DNA of 64,000 nt. Source: Lawsonibacter celer. GTDB taxonomy: Bacteria > Bacillota > Clostridia > Oscillospirales > Oscillospiraceae. The stretch spans positions 1 to 64,000 of the forward strand of contig NZ_JACOEA010000004.1 in assembly GCF_014281125.1 (NCBI RefSeq), written 5' to 3'. The number at the start of each line of letters is the position of its first letter. The first letter of the stretch is position 1. Below the pieces are notes generated by a model that was not told the DNA's origin, ran no database searches, and saw only the letters and a program-made list of their open reading frames with translations. Positions 16,623-25,128 of the stretch are shown here, in pieces. Both the position numbers and the translations under genes were made by a program.

Positions 16623-17597
16623 ATGAAGCATCTGTTTCTCATCAATCCGCAGGCAGGAAAAAGTGACCGAAGCCAGGAAGTGCTCGCCCAGGTGCGCGCC
16701 TTGGCACAGGAGCGGGCGCTGGAGTATGAGGCTGTGGTGACCCGGTATCCCGGCCATGCCCGGGAGCTGGCCCGGGCGGCCGCGGAGCGGGGAGGGCCGG
16801 TGCGCATCTACGCCTGCGGCGGGGACGGTACCCTGAATGAGGCGGCCGTGGGCGCGGCTGGCTTTGACCACGCGGCCGTGACCACCTTTCCCATCGGCTC
16901 CGGAAATGACTTTATCCGGATGTTCGGACCCGGGGCGGAGCGCTTTCGGGATCTGACCGCCCTGCTGGACGGGCCCCAGGCCCGGGCGGACCTGATCGAG
17001 TGCAACGGCCGTCTGGCCCTCAATGTGTGTTCAGTGGGCTTTGACGCCCGCATCGGCCTGCGAGTGGGGGATTTCAAGCACATGCCGCTGGTGGGCGGCT
17101 CCCTGGCCTATCAGCTCTCCGCCCTGCGCACGATTATTGAGGGCATCCACCGCCCCTACCGGGTAGAGGTGGACGGGCAGCTGCTGCCGGGAAAGGAGTA
17201 TACCCTCATCTGCGTGTGCAACGGCCGCTATTATGGGGGCGGCTTCAACCCCTCCGTGGACGCGCTACCGGATGACGGACTGCTGGATTTTGTCATCATC
17301 AAGGGGGTCTCACGTTTTACCATACTGGCGCTGATCGGCAAGTATGCCAGGGGTGGGGCCAAGGACATTCCCCAGATCATCATGCGCCGAGGGCGGGAGC
17401 TAAAAATCACCTGTCCGAAGCCGGAGATGGTCAATCTGGATGGAGAGCGGATCGACACGGATGTGATCTCCATTCGCCTGTCTGCTAAAAAAGTGAACTT
17501 CTTTTTCCCGCAGGGGACCCACTGGAATCCAAAGTTGCGTGAAGAAAATATAGAAAGCGAAGAAAACAAGAGAAAAAAGGAGCACGCAGTCCTTTGA
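16623..17597 (+). CDS. YegS/DagK-type lipid kinase
   Basis: This 324-residue diacylglycerol-kinase catalytic-domain protein has the phosphate-binding INPQAGK at residues 8-14, ACGGDGTLNEAAVG near 63 (the GGDGT nucleotide motif), FPIGSGNDFIR near 90 and a late LDGERI segment near 275. Family members phosphorylate diacylglycerol (DgkB) or undecaprenol-like lipids at the inner membrane surface. It is the last gene of a likely three-gene unit with the methyltransferase and WG/SLH genes and is followed by a clear terminator. Confidence 0.92.
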   Translation: MKHLFLINPQAGKSDRSQEVLAQVRALAQERALEYEAVVTRYPGHARELARAAAERGGPVRIYACGGDGTLNEAAVGAAGFDHAAVTTFPIGSGNDFIRMFGPGAERFRDLTALLDGPQARADLIECNGRLALNVCSVGFDARIGLRVGDFKHMPLVGGSLAYQLSALRTIIEGIHRPYRVEVDGQLLPGKEYTLICVCNGRYYGGGFNPSVDALPDDGLLDFVIIKGVSRFTILALIGKYARGGAKDIPQIIMRRGRELKITCPKPEMVNLDGERIDTDVISIRLSAKKVNFFFPQGTHWNPKLREENIESEENKRKKEHAVL

Positions 17598-17631
17598 GCT
17601 AGATAAATAGCTCAGAGGACTTTCCTTTTTT
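17588..17631 (+). terminator. Rho-independent terminator
   Basis: A 14-bp stem with one wobble pair (17588-17601 with 17608-17621) is followed by TTTCCTTTTTT. It ends the lipid kinase transcript before the groES promoter. Confidence 0.88.
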
Positions 17632-17662
17632 AAAATTTAACGGATTATTCACAAAAAAAGAC

Positions 17663-17691
17663 TTGCGTAATTTGGCAAGGGAGGGTATTAT
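17663..17691 (+). promoter_or_regulatory. Sigma-A promoter of groES-groEL
   Basis: TTGCGT (17663-17668), a 17-nt spacer and TATTAT (17686-17691) sit directly before the CIRCE operator, the normal order for HrcA-controlled promoters. Confidence 0.75.
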
Positions 17692-17702
17692 TATAAACGT
17701 GA

Positions 17703-17729
17703 TTAGCACTCTGATAAAATGAGTGCTAA
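17703..17729. promoter_or_regulatory. CIRCE operator (HrcA binding site)
   Basis: TTAGCACTC, 9 nt, then GAGTGCTAA: an exact match to the CIRCE inverted repeat. It lies just downstream of the -10 box. HrcA represses chaperone genes through this element; hrcA itself is not in the window. Confidence 0.98.
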
Positions 17730-17761
17730 AACACTGGATGTGTTTAATCAAAAAATAGTGA

Positions 17762-18067
<306 letters not shown>

Positions 18068-18072
18068 AAAAG

Positions 18073-18255
18073 TCTAAGGGGGACTTCGTCCCCCTTAGAT
18101 ACGGCTGCGGTTCCCAAGGAAACCGCAGCCGATAACCCCCTCTCGTCCGCACGGCGGACGAGGCCCTGGCCGCCGCGGCCAGGGGTATCGGTGTCCTGCG
18201 CAGGCGCATGTCCTGCTTCGGACAAACTTTAAATTTGATTCCGCCGAGGCGGAAT
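18073..18255 (+). other. Hairpin-rich groES-groEL spacer
   Basis: The 208-nt gap holds at least five perfect or near-perfect hairpins in series: 18073-18099 (11-bp stem), 18102-18131 (11 bp), 18142-18162 (9 bp), 18164-18184 (8 bp) and 18238-18255 (7-8 bp). A shorter GTCC/GGAC stem lies at 18210-18223. GATA-CCCC near 18131-18139 can also pair with GGGGTATC at 18182-18189, closing a three-way junction over two of them. Only the first resembles a terminator, and it lacks a T-run. Processing signals, an attenuator or a dispersed intergenic repeat are all possible. Confidence 0.65.
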
Positions 18256-18269
18256 TTGTATGGAGGTAA

Positions 18270-19910
<1,641 letters not shown>

Positions 19911-19920
19911 GAAAACCGCG

Positions 19921-19955
19921 AGGCCCCCGCAGCCATTGGCTGCGGGGGCCTTTTT
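19921..19955. terminator. Rho-independent terminator of groEL
   Basis: A perfect 14-bp stem (19921-19934 with 19938-19951, loop ATT) is followed by TTTT. It lies between convergent groEL and the XRE regulator and abuts the latter's stop codon. Confidence 0.92.
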
Positions 19956-20203
19956 CATTCCGTTCCGTCAATCAGATATTCGTAGGATACATGAAAGTAG
20001 CGGGCCAACACGCGAAGCTCTAAATCGCTGACAGCCCGTGTCCCGTTTTCAATACGCTTAATGACGCCGCGCTCAGCATCCATGCCCATCAGCTGGAGCT
20101 GAGCCATCAGCTTCTCCTGGGAAAGGCCGCGGGCTTGACGGAGTATGCGCACACGCGGGCCAACCAAATTGCGGCTTCCGGTCTCCGTACGCATATGCTT
20201 CAT
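19955..20203 (-). CDS. XRE-family transcriptional regulator
   Basis: This 82-residue protein consists of one helix-turn-helix domain: VRILRQARGLSQEKLMAQLQ then a recognition region near residues 40-55, ending with LRVLARYFHVSYEYLIDG, the usual XRE closing segment. It is divergent from a 97-residue protein gene, and the shared 97-bp gap holds two copies of the palindrome TGGTCA-N5-TGACYA. That suggests it represses both its own gene and the neighbour. Confidence 0.9.
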   Translation of the reverse strand: MKHMRTETGSRNLVGPRVRILRQARGLSQEKLMAQLQLMGMDAERGVIKRIENGTRAVSDLELRVLARYFHVSYEYLIDGTE

Positions 20204-20219
20204 ATCTTCACCACCCGAT

Positions 20220-20236
20220 TGGTCAATTTTTGACTA
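20220..20236. promoter_or_regulatory. Operator copy 1 (TGGTCA-N5-TGACTA)
   Basis: A palindrome with one mismatch and the same 6+5+6 geometry as copy 2 (52 bp away). It lies 17 bp upstream of the XRE gene's start, where binding would block that gene. Confidence 0.65.
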
Positions 20237-20241
20237 ACGGG

Positions 20242-20270
20242 TTGATTATATTCGTAATGTATGATAGAAT
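20242..20270 (+). promoter_or_regulatory. Sigma-A promoter between the two operators
   Basis: TTGATT (20242-20247), a 17-nt spacer and TAGAAT (20265-20270) drive the 97-residue protein gene. Operator copy 2 starts 2 nt after the -10 box. Confidence 0.65.
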
Positions 20271-20271
20271 T

Positions 20272-20288
20272 TGGTCAGAAATTGACCA
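20272..20288. promoter_or_regulatory. Operator copy 2 (TGGTCA-N5-TGACCA)
   Basis: A perfect 6-bp palindrome with a 5-nt centre. It covers the expected transcription start and touches the AGGAGG ribosome-binding site of the gene at 20301. Confidence 0.7.
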
Positions 20289-20300
20289 GGAGGAATAGTT

Positions 20301-20594
20301 ATGCTGGACTGCACAAGGGCTATGCTGGAACAGGAACTGGGCCGGCGGCTGATGCAAAATATGGGGCAGCCGCCCTTTCGGCTGGAGGACACTGTGGAGG
20401 GAAAATGTGCCGCCGCCCTGGAGCGGATCCGGCTCATCTTGGACGACGTCCATTTGGGCAGAAAAAATGACGACTTTGAATGTGTGGAGTGTATCATACA
20501 GGTGCTTGAAGAGCTTGGGATCCGCACGGAGCGGCACAAGTTTGGGCTAGAGAGCGCACAGGGGGCTCCGCTTGCACAGAGGCGCGGCAGGTGA
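20301..20594 (+). CDS. Small protein of unknown function, XRE-linked
   Basis: This 97-residue protein is not recognised as any family. It is mostly helical and charged, with DDFECVECIIQVLEELGI at residues 56-73 and a basic, low-complexity C-terminus. No membrane segment or signal peptide is seen. AGGAGG sits 7 nt before the ATG. Its promoter lies between two operators for the divergent XRE regulator, so it is the likely target of that regulator. The pair could be a small stress or mobile-element-derived switch, but no toxin or antitoxin signature is recognised. Confidence 0.65.
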   Translation: MLDCTRAMLEQELGRRLMQNMGQPPFRLEDTVEGKCAAALERIRLILDDVHLGRKNDDFECVECIIQVLEELGIRTERHKFGLESAQGAPLAQRRGR

Positions 20595-20627
20595 TAGAAT
20601 AAGAAAAACGAGAGAAGGTGCGGCGCT

Positions 20628-21227
20628 ATGTCTGATCTGAGCTATACCATCCAAAGGAGACGTGAGCCCGATTGGTCCGGGATCCCCGCGGTCTCTCTGG
20701 CGCACACGGGCTGGACGGCGCCCTGCCCTATTTCAGCCAGCGCCCGGGCCTGCTGGGATGGGGAGCGGCTCTTCATCCGCCTGGAGGCGGTGGAGTCCCG
20801 CGTCCGCGCCACCCTCACCGGGCGCCTGGACCAGGTGTGCAGCGACAGCTGCCTGGAGTTCTTTTTTGCCCCCATGGCCGGGGATGCACGGTATTTCAAC
20901 TTTGAGTTCAACCCCCTGGGGACGATGAATCTGGGCTTTGGCGCGGAGCGGCCCACCCGGGTGCGCCAGATCGTAAAAAAGCCGGAGGAGCTCTTCCGGG
21001 CCAAGCCCTTTACGACCGCCGGTGGCTGGGGGATTGCCTTTCAGGTGCCCTTTTCCTTTGTGCGGCTCTACTTTCCGGAGTTTGCGCCTGGGGAGAGCGC
21101 GGGGAATTTCTATAAATGCGGGGACCAGACTCCCACGCCCCATTTCCTGGCCTGGGCGCCCCTGAGCAGCCCCACACCGGATTTCCACCGGCGGATGGAC
21201 TTTGGCAGATTGCTTTTTGAAGGATAA
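20628..21227 (+). CDS. Carbohydrate-binding family 9-like (CBM9-like) protein
   Basis: This 199-residue protein looks like the stand-alone CBM9-like/DOMON-type beta-sandwich proteins of Clostridia: a W-rich N-terminal part (GWTAPCPISASARACWDGERLFIRL), SCLEFFFAP near 80 and YFNFEFNPLGTMNLGFG near 93. There is no signal peptide, so it is probably cytoplasmic. Its role is unknown; similar domains bind sugar ends in xylanases. A terminator separates it from convergent prfB. Confidence 0.75.
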   Translation: MSDLSYTIQRRREPDWSGIPAVSLAHTGWTAPCPISASARACWDGERLFIRLEAVESRVRATLTGRLDQVCSDSCLEFFFAPMAGDARYFNFEFNPLGTMNLGFGAERPTRVRQIVKKPEELFRAKPFTTAGGWGIAFQVPFSFVRLYFPEFAPGESAGNFYKCGDQTPTPHFLAWAPLSSPTPDFHRRMDFGRLLFEG

Positions 21228-21231
21228 AAAG

Positions 21232-21263
21232 GCGGGGGACCGATTCAAGGATCGGTCCCCCGC
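21232..21263. terminator. Bidirectional terminator
   Basis: A perfect 13-bp stem (21232-21244 with 21251-21263) lies between convergent genes, with AAAAA on the left as the T-tract for prfB. Confidence 0.85.
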
Positions 21264-21275
21264 AGGCGTATCTGC

Positions 21276-22397
21276 TTATTTCTCCACCCAGTTGCCTGTG
21301 GCCTCCGCCTTCAGGTAGGCGTTGATGAAGCCGTCCAGGTCACCGTCCATGACGGCGTTGATATTGCTGGTCTCGTACCCAGTGCGGGTGTCCTTCACCA
21401 GCTGGTAGGGCATAAACACATAAGAGCGGATCTGACTGCCCCATTCGATCTTCATCTGCACGCCCTTCAGATCGGAGATCTTCTCCGCATGGGCCTGCAT
21501 CTGCAGCTCCACCAGCTTGGAGCGGAGCATCCGCATGCAGGTGTCCCGGTTCTGGAACTGGGAGCGCTCCTGCTGGGAGGAGACCACGATGCCGGTGGGG
21601 ATATGGATCAGGCGGACCGCGGAAGAGGTCTTGTTGACCTTCTGGCCGCCCGCACCGGAGGAGCGGTAGACCTGCATCTCAATGTCCTCGGGGCGGATGT
21701 CCACCTCCACGTCGTCGGGGATTTCGGGCATGACCTCCAGCGCGGCAAAGGAGGTCTGCCGGCGGGCGTTGGCGTCAAAGGGAGAGACCCGCACCAGCCG
21801 GTGCACCCCGTTCTCGCTCTTCAGGTGGCCGTATGCGTTTTCGCCCTCAATCATAATGGTGGCGCTCTTGATACCCGCCTCGTCCCCCTCCTGGTAGTCG
21901 ATGATCTGGTAGGTGTACCCATGGCGTTCCGTCCAGCGGGTGTACATGCGGTAGAGCATCTGGGCCCAGTCCTGCGCCTCGGTCCCGCCGGCCCCGGCGT
22001 GGAAGGTGAGGATGGCGTTGGAGCTATCATACTCCCCGGTGAGCAAGGTGGACAGCTTGGCCTCCTCGATTCCGGCCTCCAGCTTGGCAAAGCCCTCCTC
22101 CACCTCTGGGATCAGGCTCTCATCCTCCATCTCATTGCCCAACTCGCACAGGGTCATCAGGTCCTCCCACTGGTTCTTGCGTTTTTGCTGGCCGTCGATC
22201 TTGCCGCGCAGCTGCTTGACCCGCTGCTGGACCTTCTGGGCCTTCTCCAGGTTGTTCCAGAAACCATCGGAGGCGCTCTCCGATTCCAGCATCTCCGCCT
22301 CGCGGATGGCGGCCTCCAGGCCGAGGGCCTGGTCCAGATCGTCCAGCTCGGGGCGCAGATTATTGAGTTTCACCTTATATTCATCGAATTGCAGCAT
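21276..22397 (-). CDS. prfB: Peptide chain release factor 2
   Basis: This 373-residue release factor has GAGGQKVNKTSSAVRL (the universal GGQ loop) near residue 248. SPF near 205 is the tripeptide that makes it RF2, reading UGA and UAA. The protein is encoded in one uninterrupted frame from the ATG: the N-terminal block equivalent to the first 25 codons of E. coli RF2 is present and there is no in-frame UGA. The programmed +1 frameshift that autoregulates most bacterial prfB genes is therefore absent here. A terminator follows. Confidence 0.97.
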   Translation of the reverse strand: MLQFDEYKVKLNNLRPELDDLDQALGLEAAIREAEMLESESASDGFWNNLEKAQKVQQRVKQLRGKIDGQQKRKNQWEDLMTLCELGNEMEDESLIPEVEEGFAKLEAGIEEAKLSTLLTGEYDSSNAILTFHAGAGGTEAQDWAQMLYRMYTRWTERHGYTYQIIDYQEGDEAGIKSATIMIEGENAYGHLKSENGVHRLVRVSPFDANARRQTSFAALEVMPEIPDDVEVDIRPEDIEMQVYRSSGAGGQKVNKTSSAVRLIHIPTGIVVSSQQERSQFQNRDTCMRMLRSKLVELQMQAHAEKISDLKGVQMKIEWGSQIRSYVFMPYQLVKDTRTGYETSNINAVMDGDLDGFINAYLKAEATGNWVEK

Positions 22398-22496
22398 GTG
22401 CGTCCACTCTCATTTCTCTAAAATAGCCTTACTATTATATCCAATTCAGCCCTCTTTGTAAAGAAAAAAGGAGCGCTGCACCGGGAAAAAGGCGGC

Positions 22497-22526
22497 AAAA
22501 AACCGCCCGCAGGCGGGCGGTTTTTT
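22497..22526. terminator. Bidirectional terminator
   Basis: A CCGCCCG/CGGGCGG stem is flanked by AAAAAA and TTTTTT. It would stop transcription from either direction; the T-run overlaps the stop codon of the small minus-strand ORF. Confidence 0.85.
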
Positions 22527-22629
22527 ATCGATCGCTGGCGAGCCAGCCCGGGTCAGTGCGGAAGATCAGATCATCCACATCCTCACGAGGCGCAGTGTTG
22601 ACAGCGGTATCCATATCATGGTCCGGCAT
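22525..22629 (-). CDS. Possible 34-residue small protein
   Basis: The ORF starts with ATG at 22629, preceded by AGGAGG at good spacing (9 nt), and ends in the T-tract of a terminator. The product is acidic (MPDHDMDTAVNTAPREDVDD at the start) and ends in WLASDR. No family is recognised. The ribosome-binding site and the terminator directly after it are the only support, and it could be chance. Confidence 0.4.
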   Translation of the reverse strand: MPDHDMDTAVNTAPREDVDDLIFRTDPGWLASDR

Positions 22630-22761
22630 TTGCCAGGCCTCCTCTCGCAGGTGATGTACAAATCAGTATATGCCCAACAGGGGGCGAGATGTGCCGAAAC
22701 CCGCTGGGCCGTGCTCTTTTTTTTGTGCCGCGCCCCCGGGAAAAGAATACGGAATTTAGAC

Positions 22762-22790
22762 TTGACAACAGCAGGTGGGTGTGGTATTCT
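22762..22790 (+). promoter_or_regulatory. Sigma-A promoter of the tRNA pair
   Basis: TTGACA (22762-22767), 17 nt, TATTCT (22785-22790). It lies 41 nt before the mature 5' end of tRNA-Leu. Confidence 0.85.
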
Positions 22791-22831
22791 ATTTAAGCAC
22801 TCAAAAAGCAAGTGAGACTGGAGCGGCTTAC

Positions 22832-22918
22832 GCCGGAGTGGCGGAATTGGCAGACGCCCGGGACTTAAAATCCCGTGGGAGCGATCCCGTGCCGGTTCGA
22901 CCCCGGTCTCCGGCACCA
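22832..22918 (+). tRNA. tRNA-Leu (anticodon UAA)
   Basis: The acceptor stem GCCGGAG pairs with CTCCGGC. The anticodon stem-loop is CGGGA-CTTAAAA-TCCCG with anticodon UAA. A long variable arm (TGGGAGCGATCCCGT region), the GGTTCGACCC T-arm and an encoded CCA end are present. The long variable arm and UAA anticodon identify a class II leucine tRNA. It is co-transcribed with tRNA-fMet 3 nt downstream. Confidence 0.97.
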
Positions 22919-22921
22919 TAT

Positions 22922-22997
22922 CGCGGGGTAGAGCAGTTGGCAGCTCGTCGGGCTCATAACCCGGAGGTCGTAGGTTCAAATCCTACCCCCGCAACCA
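22922..22997 (+). tRNA. Initiator tRNA-Met (anticodon CAU)
   Basis: The anticodon is CAT between GGG and CCC pairs. Position 1 is C facing A72, the unpaired acceptor end that marks bacterial initiator tRNA, and CCA is encoded. The three G-C pairs in the anticodon stem also separate it from elongator tRNA-Met. Confidence 0.95.
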
Positions 22998-23000
22998 GAA

Positions 23001-23040
23001 GGAAACCCTGGAACTGAAACAGTTCCAGGGTTTCCTTTTT
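23001..23040 (+). terminator. Rho-independent terminator of the tRNA operon
   Basis: A perfect 16-bp stem (23001-23016 with 23020-23035, loop AAA) is followed by TTTTT, three nucleotides after the tRNA-fMet CCA end. Confidence 0.95.
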
Positions 23041-23090
23041 GTTCTGCGGCGGGACGGGATCCCGGCCTGTACATATTTGGGGGTGCTTCT

Positions 23091-23897
23091 CTACTTTCCC
23101 CAAGTGGTGCGCCTGGGGTAGAAGCCGGGCGCCACCACAACTTTCAGGCCGGCCTCCTGCAGTTCGTTGATATAATAGGGGTCGGCGTCGTCGTCAGTAA
23201 TCAAAGCGGTAATCTCGTTGGCAGCCACGAGGGTAAAAACGGAATCCTTATTCAGCTTGGAACTGTCACATAGAACATATTTTTCCTGCGCATAGCGAAG
23301 CATGTTCCTTTCTACCTCGCCGACAAGGATGTTCTCACTGCCCACGCCTTTGCTCATACTGAAACTCTCACAACTGATGAACGCCTTGTCTGCCGGCTGC
23401 CCGCGGAATAGCAGATCGGCATCCGGTCCAACCACACAGCCGGTTCGACTTTTTACAATGCCTGTATTAATCCGTACCTCAATGTTTTTATTCCTTGAAA
23501 TAATATCTGCAATCGTAATTGAGTCGGTCAGAACAATGGAGCGATTCAGCTTCTTGATATAAATGCACAGTTCGGCGATTGTACTCCCGCCGCCTAAGGA
23601 GATAATGTCGCCATTATTAATAAATTCCATAGCGGCGGCGGCAATCGCTTTCTTCTGCGGGATATTAACCATTGATTTTTTGTCAATCGGCTCATCACGG
23701 TTGGAATCAATACTCAGAGCGCCGCCATGGGTGCGGATCAGAAGGCCCTGCTCCTCCAGCTTGGCGAGCTTTTTCCGAATGGTTGAAGGGGCCAGATTAA
23801 ATGTTTGGCAGAGCTCTTCCACCGAAATACGGGTGTTGATTTCCAGAAGATGTATGATGTAGCTCTCTACAGAGCCGTGAGGACGATTGGGGTACAT
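23091..23897 (-). CDS. DeoR-family transcriptional regulator
   Basis: This 268-residue protein has an N-terminal winged helix-turn-helix (residues 10-65, ISVEELCQTFNLAPSTIRKKLAKLEEQG). A DeoR C-terminal sugar-phosphate sensor follows (about 85-250, with IISLGGGSTIAELC near 97 and VLCDSSKLNKDSVF near 208). It resembles regulators of sugar, polyol or aldaric acid genes that are released by phosphorylated intermediates. It lies at the left end of the FGGY kinase/EutH region and diverges from the TIM-barrel gene at 24273, so these are its likely targets. Confidence 0.92.
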   Translation of the reverse strand: MYPNRPHGSVESYIIHLLEINTRISVEELCQTFNLAPSTIRKKLAKLEEQGLLIRTHGGALSIDSNRDEPIDKKSMVNIPQKKAIAAAAMEFINNGDIISLGGGSTIAELCIYIKKLNRSIVLTDSITIADIISRNKNIEVRINTGIVKSRTGCVVGPDADLLFRGQPADKAFISCESFSMSKGVGSENILVGEVERNMLRYAQEKYVLCDSSKLNKDSVFTLVAANEITALITDDDADPYYINELQEAGLKVVVAPGFYPRRTTWGK

Positions 23898-24159
23898 TGA
23901 GAAACCTCCTCAACTTCGATGGCACCAAAGCCTGCGCCCATCAAGGCTCCACCGTTGAATCGTTTAAGTGTAGAATAACACCTGATTTTTTAAAATTCAA
24001 GCTTGCAGAGGAAATTAATTTTTCTGTATAGGTATAAAATTTTGGATTTTTTTACCGGGAAATTGTTTGTAATGCTGAAATAGTGCTCCATAAACGCCTA
24101 ATATTGTCACGCCGCTCTTTATCCGATTTTTGCGCCCGCTTTTGACCCGTCCCGCAGTC

Positions 24160-24187
24160 TTGAAATATCAGGCAAAACCGATATAAT
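24160..24187 (+). promoter_or_regulatory. Sigma-A promoter for the TIM-barrel gene
   Basis: TTGAAA (24160-24165), 16 nt, TATAAT (24182-24187). The leader then contains two small hairpins (TAGCCG/CGGCTA and TCCGGC/GCCGGA). The rest of the 375-nt gap from 23898 is AT-rich and holds no gene that I can see. Confidence 0.65.
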
Positions 24188-24272
24188 TACAAGCAATAGC
24201 CGACCGCCTACGGCTACAGCACAGCCTTCCGGCACAGCCGGAGGAGAGCGAATGTGATTAGGAGTGATTTTG

Positions 24273-24950
24273 ATGAAGAACAAACCAAATCTGGTCGTCA
24301 TGCTGACGTACAACGATGTTACGGTAGAGAATGCATATGAGGTTTTTGACAGCTGCAAAGATCTGCCTGTCCAAAATTGGGGCTTCAAGAATGTGGGCCT
24401 GCCCAAGGACCAGATGAAGCAGCTGGTGGCTGCGATGAAGGCCGCCGGTAAGACCACGTACCTTGAGGTAGTCACTTATGATGAGAAGTCCTGCCTTGAG
24501 GCGGCGCATACCGCGATTGAGTGCGGCTTTGATGTCCTGATGGGCACGGTCTACTATGCGTCTGTACATCAGTACCTGAACGAGAACCACATGGAGTACA
24601 GCCCGTTTGTGGGCAAGGTCTCCGGCTCCCCCAGCATTCTGGAGGGCACCAACGAGGAGATCATCCAGAACGCCCGCGACCTGATGGCCAAGGGCATCGG
24701 GGCCTTTGACATTCTGGCCTACCGCCATGTAGTGGACGGTGAGAAGCTGGCTCGTGAGTTCTGCGCCGCCATCGACGCCAAGGTGTGTATCGCCGGCAGC
24801 ATTTCCAACTTCAAGCGCATCGACACCATGTTTGACATCGGCCCCTGGGGCTTTACCATGGGCAGCGCCCTGTTCACCAAGAACTTTGAGCCCGAGGGAT
24901 CTTTCCGCGATAACCTGAAAGCTGTCGCCGACTATATGGCTGCAAAATAA
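24273..24950 (+). CDS. TIM-barrel protein of unassigned function (ribulose-phosphate-binding-barrel-like)
   Basis: This 225-residue protein has alternating beta/alpha units and a pattern reminiscent of HisA, KDPG or ribulose-phosphate-binding barrels: LVVMLTYNDVTVENA at the start, KTTYLEVVTYDEKSCLEAA near 59, IECGFDVLMGTVYY near 80 and KVCIAGSISNFKRID near 170. An AlaGly-Ser phosphate-binding turn is plausible there. I do not recognise a defined enzyme. I use the ATG at 24273 with AGGAG 8 nt upstream, rather than the GTG 9 nt earlier. It stands alone, with its own promoter and terminator, between the DeoR regulator and an FGGY kinase, so it may act on a phosphorylated sugar or polyol. Confidence 0.6.
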   Translation: MKNKPNLVVMLTYNDVTVENAYEVFDSCKDLPVQNWGFKNVGLPKDQMKQLVAAMKAAGKTTYLEVVTYDEKSCLEAAHTAIECGFDVLMGTVYYASVHQYLNENHMEYSPFVGKVSGSPSILEGTNEEIIQNARDLMAKGIGAFDILAYRHVVDGEKLAREFCAAIDAKVCIAGSISNFKRIDTMFDIGPWGFTMGSALFTKNFEPEGSFRDNLKAVADYMAAK

Positions 24951-24984
24951 GTTTAAGCTGATACGCACGCGTTTCCGTTTCAAT

Positions 24985-25020
24985 AAAGCCCCGGCCGTGT
25001 TTAGAACAGGCCGGGGCTTT
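24985..25020 (+). terminator. Rho-independent terminator
   Basis: A perfect 12-bp stem (24985-24996 with 25009-25020) includes AAAG/CTTT ends after the TIM-barrel gene. Confidence 0.85.
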
Positions 25021-25070
25021 ATTGGAAGAACTTCCCAAAATGTGCCCATAATTTTAGAAAAGTGAAAAAG

Positions 25071-25108
25071 GCAGCGGCCGCCGGAGATTCTTCTTCGGCG
25101 GCCGCTGC
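25071..25108 (-). terminator. Terminator of the FGGY kinase operon
   Basis: A perfect 13-bp stem (25071-25083 with 25096-25108) lies beyond the kinase stop. The plus-strand GAAAAAG before it provides a T-rich tail on the minus strand. Confidence 0.8.
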
Positions 25109-25128
25109 TTCATTGAGGGGAGGTATGG

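Noticed and set aside
22566..22979. 137-codon open frame on the minus strand opposite the tRNA pair
   Set aside because: It is an antisense translation of tRNA-Leu and its leader, a classic false ORF; the peptide GVEPARDRSHG-like pattern comes from tRNA sequence.
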